Notes under the pieces: model-generated | Database searches by the model: none | The model's input: the letters and a program-made list of their open reading frames with translations, nothing else | Told to the model about the DNA's origin: nothing | Shown: positions 45,299-53,556 of the stretch, piece after piece | Numbering within the stretch: position 1 is the first letter of the stretch | How the letters are laid out: every line of letters begins with the position of its first letter | DNA from: Arenimonas sp. | GTDB taxonomy: Bacteria; Pseudomonadota; Alphaproteobacteria; Rhizobiales; Rhizobiaceae | Length of the DNA: 59,529 bases | Direction: 5' to 3' | Assembly: GCA_019459145.1 (NCBI GenBank) | Contig: JAIBEK010000048.1 | Span: 1 to 59,529 of the forward strand | Made by a program: the position numbers and the translations under genes

Positions 45299-45595
45299 TC
45301 ACGGCAAGAGGGCGATCCTCACCTTGATCCGGTCACCGGCCTTCAGTCGTGCCGCCTTGCGGACCGCCGCCTTGACCGGCAGAAGATAGCTTGACGATGC
45401 CTTTTCGGGAAAGAGCGAGGTCCGGAATCCGACGTCGGCGATTTCCGCCGTCACCGGCACCATGCCCCAGCCGGAACGGCTGCTCTCGGTGGCGTAGCGG
45501 ATGGCGAAGCCGACATCCGCTGGCAGGATGACGAAATGCCAGGAGCCCTTGCCGCTGTACTCGAAGAGTTCGGCCTCGAATTCCCAAGCTTCCAT
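45299..45595 (-). CDS. DUF1905 domain protein
   Basis: 98 residues. The start WEFEAELFEYSGKGSWHFVILP and the later GWGMVPVTAEI and FPEKASSSYLLPVKAAVRKAA are typical of DUF1905, a small beta-barrel-like domain of unknown function. It begins 14 bases after the cobM stop on the same strand, so it may be co-transcribed with the methyltransferase genes. Confidence 0.83.
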   Translation of the reverse strand: MEAWEFEAELFEYSGKGSWHFVILPADVGFAIRYATESSRSGWGMVPVTAEIADVGFRTSLFPEKASSSYLLPVKAAVRKAARLKAGDRIKVRIALLP

Positions 45596-45609
45596 CGCCT
45601 GCCCCCGGA

Positions 45610-46392
45610 TTACACGTCGGCCTTCTTTTTCTTCTTTCCCACATTGCGCAGCACATGGGAGAACTCGGAATTGTAGAGGTCGCTGTCGCGGAATTCGACA
45701 TGGCCGAAGACCTTGCCGACCATGATCAGCGCCGTGCGGGTGATCTTCGCCTTGCGGACCTCTTCCGCCATGTCCTTCAGCGTCGTGCGAATCAAAAGTT
45801 CGTCCGGCCAGGTCGAGCGATAGGCGATGATCACCGGGCAGTCCTCGCCGTAGTAAGGCGTCAGCGTATCGCGGATATGGGTGAGGTTGCGGATCGACAG
45901 GTGGATGGCGAGCGTCGCCCGCGAGCGCCCCAAAATCTCCAACGTCTCGAATTCCGGCATCGATGATGCCTTCATTTCGGTGCGCGTGACGATCACCGTC
46001 TGGGCGATCTCGGGCAGGGTCAGCTCGGTCTTCAGCCGAGCGGCGGTGGCGGCGAAGGCCGGGACACCCGGCACGACGTCATAGGGGATGTTCAGCGCGT
46101 CGAGCCTTCGCATCTGTTCGGCGATCGCGCCATAGATCGACGGGTCGCCGGAATGGACGCGCGCGACGTCCTCGCCGCGGGCATGGGCCGCCGCCATCTC
46201 GGCGACGATCGCGTCGAGATGCATCGGAGCGGTATCCATGACGATCGCTCCTTCAGGAGCCGCCTTCACGATCTCCTCCGGCACCAGCGAGCCGGCATAG
46301 AGACAGACCGGGCAACGCTCGATGAGCCTCAAGCCACGCACGGTGATGAGATCTGGCGCGCCGGGGCCGGCGCCGATGAAATAGACGGTCAT
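45610..46392 (-). CDS. cobM: Precorrin-4 C11-methyltransferase CobM
   Basis: 260 residues. Transfers a methyl group from SAM to C11 of the ring. Tetrapyrrole-methylase motifs: YFIGAGPGAPDLITVRG, VCLYAGSLVP, RVHSGDPSIYGAIAEQM, and VPGVPAFAATAA. The Lys-rich tail KKKKKADV is unusual. The start at 46392 has AAGGAAA upstream; the frame is also open upstream, through repeat sequence, into the next gene. A repeat element separates it from cbiG-cobJ. Confidence 0.94.
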   Translation of the reverse strand: MTVYFIGAGPGAPDLITVRGLRLIERCPVCLYAGSLVPEEIVKAAPEGAIVMDTAPMHLDAIVAEMAAAHARGEDVARVHSGDPSIYGAIAEQMRRLDALNIPYDVVPGVPAFAATAARLKTELTLPEIAQTVIVTRTEMKASSMPEFETLEILGRSRATLAIHLSIRNLTHIRDTLTPYYGEDCPVIIAYRSTWPDELLIRTTLKDMAEEVRKAKITRTALIMVGKVFGHVEFRDSDLYNSEFSHVLRNVGKKKKKADV

Positions 46393-46439
46393 GCTCGTTT
46401 CCTTGTCAATTCTACCTGTCTCCGCCTTGTGTGCGTCAG

Positions 46440-46566
46440 CCCCCTCATCCGGCTGCCGCCACCTTCTCCCCGCAGGCGGGGAGAAGGACGATGTGGCGCC
46501 GTCGCGGCCCCAAGTCCCTTCTCCCCGTCGGGACGGGGAGAAGGTCCCGGCAGGGGGATGAGGGGC
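46440..46566. repeat. Type-B palindromic repeat element between cobM and cbiG-cobJ
   Basis: Left end CCCCCTCATCCGGCTGCCG leads to CTTCTCCCCGCAGGCGGGGAG. The right end carries CTTCTCCCCGTCGGGACGG and closes with GGGGGATGAGGGG. The ends are inverted relative to each other. No gene in the 197-base gap. Confidence 0.78.
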
Positions 46567-46589
46567 AATCGCACCCTGAGACGTCTGCG

Positions 46590-48554
46590 TCAGTCCTTCG
46601 TTTCGATCTTCATCCCGCTCTCCGCCTTCCCCGAATAGCCGCGCGGGGTGTAGACCCAGGTCTTGCCGTCGCCGGTGGTGACCGTGCGGCTTTCCGACGA
46701 ACCGACGACCACGACCGTCAGCATGTCGACGTCGTCGACGTTGAGCGAGCCGAGCGGCACGGTGCGCACATGCTCGCCCGGGCGGCCGAGATTGGTGGCG
46801 AGAATGACCGGCGTGGAGGCCGGGCGGTATTCGAGCAACTTGTCGCGGGCCCAGGCGAGCTGGGTGCGGCGCTTCATCGACACGGGATTGTAGAAGGCGA
46901 TGACGAAATCGCCCTCGCCCGCCGCCTTCACCCGGCGCTGGATATGCTCCCAGGGGGTCAACAGGTCGGACAGCGAAATGGTGCAGAAGTCGTGGCCGAG
47001 CGGTGCGCCGATGCGGGCGGCGGCGGCCTGAAGTGCCGAAATGCCCGGCGAGACCTGCACTTCGATGCGGGACGCCGCATCCGAAATGCCGCCCTTTTCG
47101 AACAGTTCGAACACCAGCGTCGCCATGGCATAGATGCCGGCATCGCCCGAGCAGACGAGGGCCACGGTCTTTCCCTCGCCCGCCAGTTCCATGGCATGGA
47201 CGACGCGCGCCTCTTCCTTGCCGAGGTCGAAGTCGTGGCGCGTCTTGCCTTTGGCGAGCGGGCCGAGCAGGTCGAGATAGAGCGAATAGCCGACAAGGTC
47301 GGTAGAGGCGGACACCATGGCCGAGACCTCCGGCGAGCGCCACTGGTCGGCGCCGGGGCCGATGCCGACGACGTAGAGGGTGCCGCGGGCCTGGCCGATC
47401 GTGGCCGGATCAACGGTCGCGGCGCTGTGGGCGATCGCGGCGGTCACACCCTTCGACTTGATCTTGGGGAAGACGAGATCACCGGACGGGCCGACGCCGG
47501 CAAGCGCCGCACCTTCGGCGACGCCATGGCAGCCGACCTCGGCAAAGACGACCTCCGACGGGTTCTGCAGCCTGGGCGCTTCCTCTTCCAGCCGCGCGGC
47601 GGGGAAGAAGCGGGCCGGCACTCCGAAATGGGCGGCGACGTCGTGGATCGCGGGTTCATCGGCCTTCACGTCGATCGAGGCGACGGCGGCGAGGCTCTGC
47701 CAGGCGAGATCGCCGTCCGCCAGAGCCTGTTCGGCGAGCGCGATCGCTTCCTCGCTCGACGCATGGCGTTCGCAGCCCATGCCGAGTACCAGCGTCTTCG
47801 GATGATAGACGAGTTCGAGCGGACCGGCGTGTTTGGGGCGGTCGGTGACGGTCAGCGTCACCGTGCCGTCCTCGGCGAAGGGGATGCGGGAAGCGAGGAG
47901 CCAGGCGGCGGGCGGCGGGCTTCCCTTCTCCCCAGCGGGGAGATGGTGGTCCGAAGGACCGGATGAGGGGGCCGGAGGGCCGGCCTTGTCGGGTGCCGCC
48001 CCCGCACTCGGCGTTACCGCGCCACCCTCTCCCCGCTGGGGAGAGGAGATCACGAGGTGCGCCTTGGCCCCGGCCACAAGCTCCGCCATCACCGTCTTTG
48101 CATCCGCCGGATTGGCGAGAAAATAGTCCTGCGGCGGCTGGTCGAGGGCGACGCCGAATTTCACGTCGCCGGCGGTGGTCACCGCAGCATGGGCATCGAG
48201 GACTGCGGCGATGGTTCGGGCAAGATCATTGGCGCCATGGTGGCCGCCGAGCAGGGGCACGACCGAAGCGCCATCCTCCGAGACGGCGACGACGGCGGGT
48301 TCCGTGTGCTTGTCGGCCAGCAGTGGCGCCAGAATGCGGATCAGCGCGCCGGAGGCCATCACCGCGACGATCGGCCGTCCGGCGGAGAAGAGCGCAGTCA
48401 GATGGGTCCTGGTTTCGTCGAAGGCGACGTCGACGTCCGAGGTGCGGGCGCGGGCGCCGTGGAGTGCGCCGCCGATCGCATCGGCAATCCTGCGACCCAG
48501 CGCATGGCTCGCCTCGGACAGGATGACGACGGCGGGTTCTGATGCGAGAGTCAT
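46590..48554 (-). CDS. cobJ: CbiG-CobJ fusion: cobalt-precorrin-5A hydrolase plus precorrin-3B C17-methyltransferase
   Basis: 654 residues in one frame. Residues 1-165 are CbiG N-terminal/central domain (IVAVMASGALIRILAPLL, ALDQPP). Residues 218-385 match CbiG_C/CobE (LVLGMGCERHASSEEA, FPAARLEEE). Residues 391-640 are CobJ (LYVVGIGPGADQWRSPE, SGDAGIYAMA, SPGISALQAAAARIGAPLGHDFC). CbiG opens the delta-lactone ring; CobJ methylates C17 with ring contraction. Residues about 169-211 are translated from a type-B palindromic repeat (see repeat entry). Its ATG overlaps the cobI stop (48551-48554). Confidence 0.92.
   Translation of the reverse strand: MTLASEPAVVILSEASHALGRRIADAIGGALHGARARTSDVDVAFDETRTHLTALFSAGRPIVAVMASGALIRILAPLLADKHTEPAVVAVSEDGASVVPLLGGHHGANDLARTIAAVLDAHAAVTTAGDVKFGVALDQPPQDYFLANPADAKTVMAELVAGAKAHLVISSPQRGEGGAVTPSAGAAPDKAGPPAPSSGPSDHHLPAGEKGSPPPAAWLLASRIPFAEDGTVTLTVTDRPKHAGPLELVYHPKTLVLGMGCERHASSEEAIALAEQALADGDLAWQSLAAVASIDVKADEPAIHDVAAHFGVPARFFPAARLEEEAPRLQNPSEVVFAEVGCHGVAEGAALAGVGPSGDLVFPKIKSKGVTAAIAHSAATVDPATIGQARGTLYVVGIGPGADQWRSPEVSAMVSASTDLVGYSLYLDLLGPLAKGKTRHDFDLGKEEARVVHAMELAGEGKTVALVCSGDAGIYAMATLVFELFEKGGISDAASRIEVQVSPGISALQAAAARIGAPLGHDFCTISLSDLLTPWEHIQRRVKAAGEGDFVIAFYNPVSMKRRTQLAWARDKLLEYRPASTPVILATNLGRPGEHVRTVPLGSLNVDDVDMLTVVVVGSSESRTVTTGDGKTWVYTPRGYSGKAESGMKIETKD
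47922..48051. repeat. Type-B palindromic repeat inside the cbiG-cobJ coding sequence
   Basis: The two ends, CTTCTCCCCAGCGGGGAGA (near 47925) and CTCTCCCCGCTGGGGAGAG (near 48027), are inverted copies of the same core. CGGATGAGGGGGCC lies between them, exactly as in the intergenic copies. The stretch is open in the gene's frame and encodes about 43 residues rich in Pro, Ser, Gly and Ala. Confidence 0.85.
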
Positions 48555-49300
48555 GGGTTCATTCCGTTATGGCGGGCGTTTTCGGCGGCGAGCGATGCAT
48601 TCCAGCCCTCCCCGCCCTTGTAGATCAGGATCATCGAGAAATAGGGCGCGACGTCTTCCGACACGGCGGACAGCGGCAACACGCGCTGTTCGGGCAGGCT
48701 GACGCGTTCGACATAGCCGGAGCAAGCGGTCAGCCCCATGGCCTCGATCAGCGCGCGGATGCGGTGAAAATGCCGGCCGACCTTGATGATGGCCACGGCG
48801 CCGGCGGCGTCGATCCGGCTCCTCAGCGTCTCGTCGTCGAGCGGTCCCGGCACGACGGACAGCACGTCGTTGCGCGCCGCAAGCGGTCGCCCGAGAGCGG
48901 CGGCCGCCGCCATCATCGACGACACGCCCGGCACGATCTCGGTTTCGTAGCGGCCGGACAGGCGCTCGAAGAGATACATGAAGGAGCCGTAGAAGAAGGG
49001 GTCGCCCTCGCACAGCACGGCAACGTCGAGGCCCTCATCGAGATGGCGCGACAGCGTCTCGGCCGCTTCGTCGTAGATCTCCTGCGCCGGAAACCGCTCG
49101 ACCCGCATGGGCACGACGATCGGAACCTCGACCTGATGGAAACTGAGATATGCGGCAGCGATCTGCCGGGCAAAGCTCGGGCCGGTATCCGGCGCCGGAT
49201 AGGCGATGATCGGGGCAGCACTCAGGATGCGATGCGCCTTCAGCGTGATCAGTTCCGGGTCGCCGGGGCCAAGGCCGAGGCCGTAGAGTTTGCCGGTCAT
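48551..49300 (-). CDS. cobI: Precorrin-2 C20-methyltransferase CobI
   Basis: 249 residues. Methylates C20 of precorrin-2 with SAM. Motifs: LYGLGLGPGDPELITLKA, LCEGDPFFYGSFMYLFERL and VPGVSSMMAAAAALGRPL. The start at 49300 (MTGKLYG) has GAGGGGC upstream; the in-frame extension is repeat DNA. Couples to cbiG-cobJ by an ATGA overlap. Confidence 0.95.
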   Translation of the reverse strand: MTGKLYGLGLGPGDPELITLKAHRILSAAPIIAYPAPDTGPSFARQIAAAYLSFHQVEVPIVVPMRVERFPAQEIYDEAAETLSRHLDEGLDVAVLCEGDPFFYGSFMYLFERLSGRYETEIVPGVSSMMAAAAALGRPLAARNDVLSVVPGPLDDETLRSRIDAAGAVAIIKVGRHFHRIRALIEAMGLTACSGYVERVSLPEQRVLPLSAVSEDVAPYFSMILIYKGGEGWNASLAAENARHNGMNP

Positions 49301-49328
49301 CAGGATCGCCCCTCGCTCTTCTGAAAAA

Positions 49329-49523
49329 TACCCCCTCTGCCCTGCCGGGCATCTCCCCCACAAGGGGAGAGACAAGCCCGCGGCACCGCTCGCGCTTTCA
49401 GAGGGGAATGGGTCAATGTCCGGAAAGAAATGTCAGCGCGGAGAGACCGGCCGGCGCCTTGCACGTTGGCGGCACGGGCCTCTCCCCCCTTTTGGGGGAG
49501 ATGGCCGGCAGGCCAGAGGGGGT
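49329..49523. repeat. Paired type-A palindromic repeats between cobI and cobL
   Basis: The left unit starts CCCCCTCTGCCCTGCCGGGC at 49331; the inverted right unit (about 49480-49523) has CCCCTTTTGGGGGAGATGG and GCCGGCAGGCCAGAGG. They fill the 241-base gap; no gene is seen. Confidence 0.8.
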
Positions 49524-49541
49524 CTTGAAAGGCGAAAAGGT

Positions 49542-50789
49542 TCACGCGTTCTCCCCCTTCGTCACCGACCAGATCGTCACCGGCATCAGCGACTTCCAGC
49601 CGCAATAGCGGCCGACCGGGGCGGCGCGGGCAACCGAGAGGCGGATCAGGTCGCCGCCGAAGGCGCCGCGCAGGTCGGCAAGGCGCGCCTCGCCCTCGAT
49701 CGTCACGGCATTGGCGACCAGCTGGCCACCCGGCGCCAGTGCCTCCCAGCAGGCCTCGAACAGCCCCTCGTGATTGATGCCGCCGCCGATGAAGATCACG
49801 TCCGGCTCTTCCAGCCCTTCGAGCGCATCTGGCGCCGCACCCTCGACGATCTCCAGATCCGGGACGCCCAGCGCATCGGCATTGGCGCGGATCATGGCAA
49901 TGCGCTCGGCCTTGCCTTCGATGGCGATGGCGCGCGTGCCCATGCCGGTGCGCATCCATTCGATGCCGATCGAGCCGCAGCCAGCGCCAACGTCCCAGAG
50001 CAGCGCATTGGGAAAGGGCTGGAGCTGCGACAGGGTGACGGCGCGGATCTCGCGCTTAGTCAACTGACCGTCATGGCGAAAGGCTTCGTCCGGCAGGCCC
50101 GGCACGGGCGAGAGCAGCGGCGATTGCGAGGCGCAGTCGATCGCCAGCGTGTTGAAGTCGGAAAGCGGCGGCGCATCTTCCAGCATCTGCTGCGCCGTCA
50201 TCACAGTGATCCGCTCGGCATCGCCGCCCATGTGCTCCAGCACGGACAGCATCGAGGCACCGAAGCCGCGCTTCACCAGCAGGGCGGCGGCGGCAATGAC
50301 GGTCGATGCATCCGAGGTCAGCGCCAGGATGCGGGCGCGCGGCAGGAGATGGCGGTTCAAGTGCGTGAGCGGGCGGCCATGCAGGGAAATCTGCGCCACC
50401 GATTGCAGCGGCCAGCCGAGCCGGGCGGCCGCCAGCGAGAAGGCGGAGGGCGATGGCAGGATTGCCATTTCCACGACCGGCACATAGCGCCTGAGCGTTG
50501 CACCGATACCGAAATGCATGGGATCGCCGGTGGCGAGGATGGTGACCGGCGTGCCCCGCAGCCGCAGCACCTCGCCCAGCGTCTCGCGGAAGCCGGCGCT
50601 CCAGGTGAGGATGCGCTTCAGGCCCGGCAGGTGCGCACCTTCCAGCACGCTGTCCAGCCGCTCGCCCAGCACGATGGTCTCCGCCTGCCACAGCAGCGCC
50701 TGGGCCTGCGGCGTCAGGCTGGCAAGCCCGTTGTCGCCGATGCCGATGATGGTGAGCCACGGTTCCAGTTCGCTCGTCGTCTCAGTCAT
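49542..50789 (-). CDS. cobL: Precorrin-6Y C5,15-methyltransferase (decarboxylating) CobL
   Basis: 415 residues: an N-terminal CbiE-like tetrapyrrole methylase (1-210, with LTIIGIGDNGLASL and ATGDPMHFGIGATL) fused to a C-terminal CbiT-like Rossmann methylase (225-410, with LLWDVGAGCGSIGIEWMR). It methylates C5 and C15 and removes a carboxyl group from ring C. Overlaps the cobH stop by eight bases. Confidence 0.95.
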   Translation of the reverse strand: MTETTSELEPWLTIIGIGDNGLASLTPQAQALLWQAETIVLGERLDSVLEGAHLPGLKRILTWSAGFRETLGEVLRLRGTPVTILATGDPMHFGIGATLRRYVPVVEMAILPSPSAFSLAAARLGWPLQSVAQISLHGRPLTHLNRHLLPRARILALTSDASTVIAAAALLVKRGFGASMLSVLEHMGGDAERITVMTAQQMLEDAPPLSDFNTLAIDCASQSPLLSPVPGLPDEAFRHDGQLTKREIRAVTLSQLQPFPNALLWDVGAGCGSIGIEWMRTGMGTRAIAIEGKAERIAMIRANADALGVPDLEIVEGAAPDALEGLEEPDVIFIGGGINHEGLFEACWEALAPGGQLVANAVTIEGEARLADLRGAFGGDLIRLSVARAAPVGRYCGWKSLMPVTIWSVTKGENA

Positions 50790-51423
50790 TGGCGCCGAGC
50801 CCCCCGGCGAGTGCGTTGACGGCGGCGGACGCCATGGCCGAGCCCCCTCGCCGGCCGCGAACGGCGATGAAGGGAATGCCGCGACTGTCGGCGATCAAAG
50901 CGTCCTTGCTTTCGGCGGCACCGACGAAGCCGACGGACAAGCCGAGGATCAGCGCCGGCTTCGGCGCACCGGCGTCGAGCCGCTCCAGAAGGCGGAAGAG
51001 CGCGGTCGGCGCATTGCCGATGGCGACCACGGCGCCGGCGAGATGCTCGTCCCACAGATCGACCTGGGCGGCGGAGCGGGTATTGTCGATCGCCTCGGCC
51101 CTCGGGCGCACGCGCGGGTCGTTGAGCAGGCAGATCACCTCGTTCTCCGCCGGCAGCAGGCGGCGGATGATGCCGTGGCGGACCATTTCCACATCGCAGA
51201 GCACCGGCGCGCCTTTGGCCAGCGCCGCCGCTCCGGCCTCGAAGGCGCCGGCGGAAAAGACAATGTCGTCGGTCAGATCGGTCATGCCGCAGGCATGGAT
51301 CAGCCGGATCGCCAGCTTCTCCATGCCGCCGGAGAACCGCGACAGATCCGCTTCGCTGCGGATCGTCTCGAAGGACCGGCGATAGATCGCGGCTGGATCG
51401 CAGATGTAGTCGAAGATCGTCAT
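50782..51423 (-). CDS. cobH: Precorrin-8X methylmutase CobH
   Basis: 213 residues. Moves the C11 methyl to C12, forming hydrogenobyrinic acid. Motifs: IRLIHACGMTD with the active-site histidine, GAPVLCDVEMVRHGI, and VGFVGAAESKDAL. The start at 51423 (MTIFDYI) is chosen from the family; the GAGGGG that serves as ribosome site is the end of the adjoining type-B repeat (GGATGAGGGG). The frame remains open upstream only because the repeat lacks stops. Confidence 0.94.
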   Translation of the reverse strand: MTIFDYICDPAAIYRRSFETIRSEADLSRFSGGMEKLAIRLIHACGMTDLTDDIVFSAGAFEAGAAALAKGAPVLCDVEMVRHGIIRRLLPAENEVICLLNDPRVRPRAEAIDNTRSAAQVDLWDEHLAGAVVAIGNAPTALFRLLERLDAGAPKPALILGLSVGFVGAAESKDALIADSRGIPFIAVRGRRGGSAMASAAVNALAGGLGAND

Positions 51424-51429
51424 GAACAG

Positions 51430-51784
51430 CCCCTCATCCGCCTGCCGGCACCTTCTCCCCGCGAGCGGGGAGAAGGGATACGTGGCACCGCCCTGCCCCA
51501 ATCCGCCTTCTCCCCGTGAACGGTAAGGTAATCGCATATGGGATGCCTGTGGCTACTCCGCCTCCCTCTTCTCCCCAGCGGGGAGAAGTGCCGAGCGTAT
51601 GCGAGGCGATGAGGGGGATGCCCGGCACACCCTGTGCGCTTCGCGCCCCCCTCATCCGGCCCTGCGGGCCACCTTCTCCCCGCTGGGGAGAAGAGGGAGC
51701 CTGCTTCGTGCGCCGCTCAAAATCCATATACGATTGCCCTGTCGTCAGGACGGGGAGAAGGTCCCGGCAGGCGGATGAGGGGCA
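51430..51784. repeat. Complex, probably nested type-B repeats upstream of cobH
   Basis: The 393-base gap 51424-51816 holds at least four CTTCTCCCC/GGGGAGAAG cores and no gene. Outer parts are near-inverted copies: GGTAATCGCATATGGGAT (near 51527) versus AATCCATATACGATTGCC (near 51721). A complete inner element with its own inverted ends lies between them. The outer ends are CCCCTCATCCGCCTGCCGG and its inverse. Confidence 0.75.
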
Positions 51785-51816
51785 GGCGCCCGCCAGCGAA
51801 AGGGCCGCCTGCCTCA

Positions 51817-53199
51817 TCACTTCTTCTTCTGCATCGACTTCGGGCCCAGAGGATGATCCGCATGCGGATAAGGCGCATGGTGGTGGTCATGGTGGCCGTG
51901 ATCATGGGTGTGCCCGTGCGCGTGCCCATGGCTGTGGGCATGGCCGTGGTCGTGCCCGTGGCTGTGATCATGCCCGTGGTCATCGTGATGATCATGGTCC
52001 TGATGATCATGATGGGCATGCTCGTGCCCGTGATGGTGGTCGCAACCGCAGTTCGGGCCGTGCTCGTGGACATGTGCCTTGCCGCTCGACGGCGCGCTCA
52101 TCACGGCGTCCAGTTCGGCGTCTGGAGCCGCGTTCATCAGGTGGCCGTACTTGCCGCCGAGCGTTGTCAAGGGGGTGTAGTCGAAGGCCGGCTCGTGGTC
52201 GTTCGGCTCGGCATGGGAATGAACGGGCGTCCAGGGCAAGCCGTGCTCCTTGCAGAAATCGGGGTCGCGGCAGGAGGCGTCGCAGTCGCCTCCGCACGGA
52301 CAGTTTTCCAGGCCGCCGCCAATGCCTTCGACATGGTGGTGATGGCTCTCCTGCGGCTGGCCGATATCGGCCTCGAAGCCGAGCACCTGTTCGCGGTACT
52401 TGCACATCTGGCAGTTCATCACCGCCGCGCCCTCGAGGATTTCCTTCACCCGGTCCTGGAAGGCGTCGAGCACCAGCGGATGATCGTTGAGATAGCTCGC
52501 CTTGACGAACTGGATTTCGGGGTGACGCGCCGCCACTTCGTCGGTGTAGGAATAGATGCGTTTCACCAGCACCCCGGTGAAGAGGAAATACGGGAAGACG
52601 ATGATGCGCTTGTAGCCGAGCTTGGCCGCATGGGTGAGCCCCGGCTCGACTAGCGGGAAGGTGACACCCGAATAACAGGTCTCGCCCCAGCCGAAGCCCA
52701 TGCCTTCCCAGAGCATGCGCATGACCTTGGAAACGTTGGAATTGGCGTCCGGGTCGGACGAGCCGCGGCCGACGACCATCAGCAGTGTGTCGTGCTTGTC
52801 GACAACGCCGAGCGTCCGGTTGGCCTCGTCGACCGCCTGCTGGATGCGGTCGCCGGCGGCTCGGATCATCTTCAGGTCGATGCCGAGTTCGCGGCCATAG
52901 TTGATGACCATGCCGGGATTCTGCGCCTGGTAGGTGTTGAGCACCGAAGGAATGTCGTTCTTGGCGTGGCCGGCGGCAAACAGCATGCCGGGCACGGCGA
53001 GCACGCGGGTCACCCCTTCGGCGCGCAGCTTGTCGAGGCCGGCCGAGATCACCGGATTGCAGAATTCGAGATAGCCGTATTCCACCGGCATGTCTGGATT
53101 TCTGGCCCGTAGCGCCTCGGCGATGATGGCGAATTCGCGCGCCGCGTTCTGGTTGCGGCTGCCATGGCCGCAGACCATGATTCCGAGTTTTTCCGACAT
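51817..53199 (-). CDS. cbiX: Sirohydrochlorin cobaltochelatase, long CbiX type with His-rich tail
   Basis: 460 residues. Inserts Co2+ into sirohydrochlorin, the committed step of cobalt-early corrin synthesis. Two CbiX-type halves fill residues 1-255, with GHGS at the start (H11). M261-N-C263-Q-M-C266 matches the M-x-C-x-x-C site reported to hold a 4Fe-4S cluster in Bacillus megaterium CbiX-L. A second Cys-rich stretch follows (CPCGGDCDASC, CKEHG). Residues ~375-450 are dominated by His and Asp, a likely metal store. AGGAGG precedes the ATG. A structured leader lies upstream. Confidence 0.92.
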   Translation of the reverse strand: MSEKLGIMVCGHGSRNQNAAREFAIIAEALRARNPDMPVEYGYLEFCNPVISAGLDKLRAEGVTRVLAVPGMLFAAGHAKNDIPSVLNTYQAQNPGMVINYGRELGIDLKMIRAAGDRIQQAVDEANRTLGVVDKHDTLLMVVGRGSSDPDANSNVSKVMRMLWEGMGFGWGETCYSGVTFPLVEPGLTHAAKLGYKRIIVFPYFLFTGVLVKRIYSYTDEVAARHPEIQFVKASYLNDHPLVLDAFQDRVKEILEGAAVMNCQMCKYREQVLGFEADIGQPQESHHHHVEGIGGGLENCPCGGDCDASCRDPDFCKEHGLPWTPVHSHAEPNDHEPAFDYTPLTTLGGKYGHLMNAAPDAELDAVMSAPSSGKAHVHEHGPNCGCDHHHGHEHAHHDHQDHDHHDDHGHDHSHGHDHGHAHSHGHAHGHTHDHGHHDHHHAPYPHADHPLGPKSMQKKK

Positions 53200-53254
53200 G
53201 CATAGGCCTCCTGCTTCGTTTTCCTCATGTACGAAGCGCCGGAGCCCGTCACCT

Positions 53255-53353
53255 GACGGCGGACTCCATGGCCTTTACGGACAGCTCCGGAATTGGCCCC
53301 CTGCTTGGGTCGGCCGCACCGGACTATTTCCAGCCTGTCGAACAGGCGCCGTC
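53255..53353 (-). promoter_or_regulatory. Structured leader of cbiX resembling a compact cobalamin riboswitch
   Basis: On the minus strand an outer stem GACGGC/GCCGTC encloses a hairpin GCCTGT-TCG-ACAGGC. Then come GGAAATAG and TCCGGTG, an inner hairpin closed by CGGCC/GGCC, and AATTCCGGAGCTGTCC. TCCGG and CCGGA pair. Near the end, GCCATGGAGTCCGCC resembles the B12-box consensus (GCCAGGAGACCTGCC type) imperfectly. This order parallels cobalamin riboswitches, but the element is short (99 bases) and the CCGCAACTGT-like segment is missing. It ends 55 bases before the ATG. Confidence 0.5.
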
Positions 53354-53556
53354 GCACATGACAAGAGCTTTAGCCAGTCGGCCCCATCAGGTCAAACCTG
53401 TTTGCGCCATTCTGTGGGCCATCCGCGCGCGGACCGACGCCATGAACACGGGACACGACCGAGACTGAATTTTCCGCGCCATGGAACTTTCGCCGGTCCA
53501 CGGCGTTACAGTATGTCGTCCTGACTCCAGGATCGTCCAATTTGGAGCACCATCCC

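Noticed and set aside
45610..47343. Apparent 577-codon extension of cobM
   Set aside because: The extension is out-of-frame cbiG-cobJ plus repeat DNA; the real start is 46392.
51850..52080. Tandem short repeats resembling a CRISPR or minisatellite on the plus strand
   Set aside because: They are His/Asp/Gly codons of the chelatase tail on the minus strand; there is no repeat-spacer structure.
53049..53357. A 102-codon minus-strand frame covering the cbiX leader
   Set aside because: It overlaps the start of cbiX in another frame and its apparent conservation would be better explained by the structured RNA leader.
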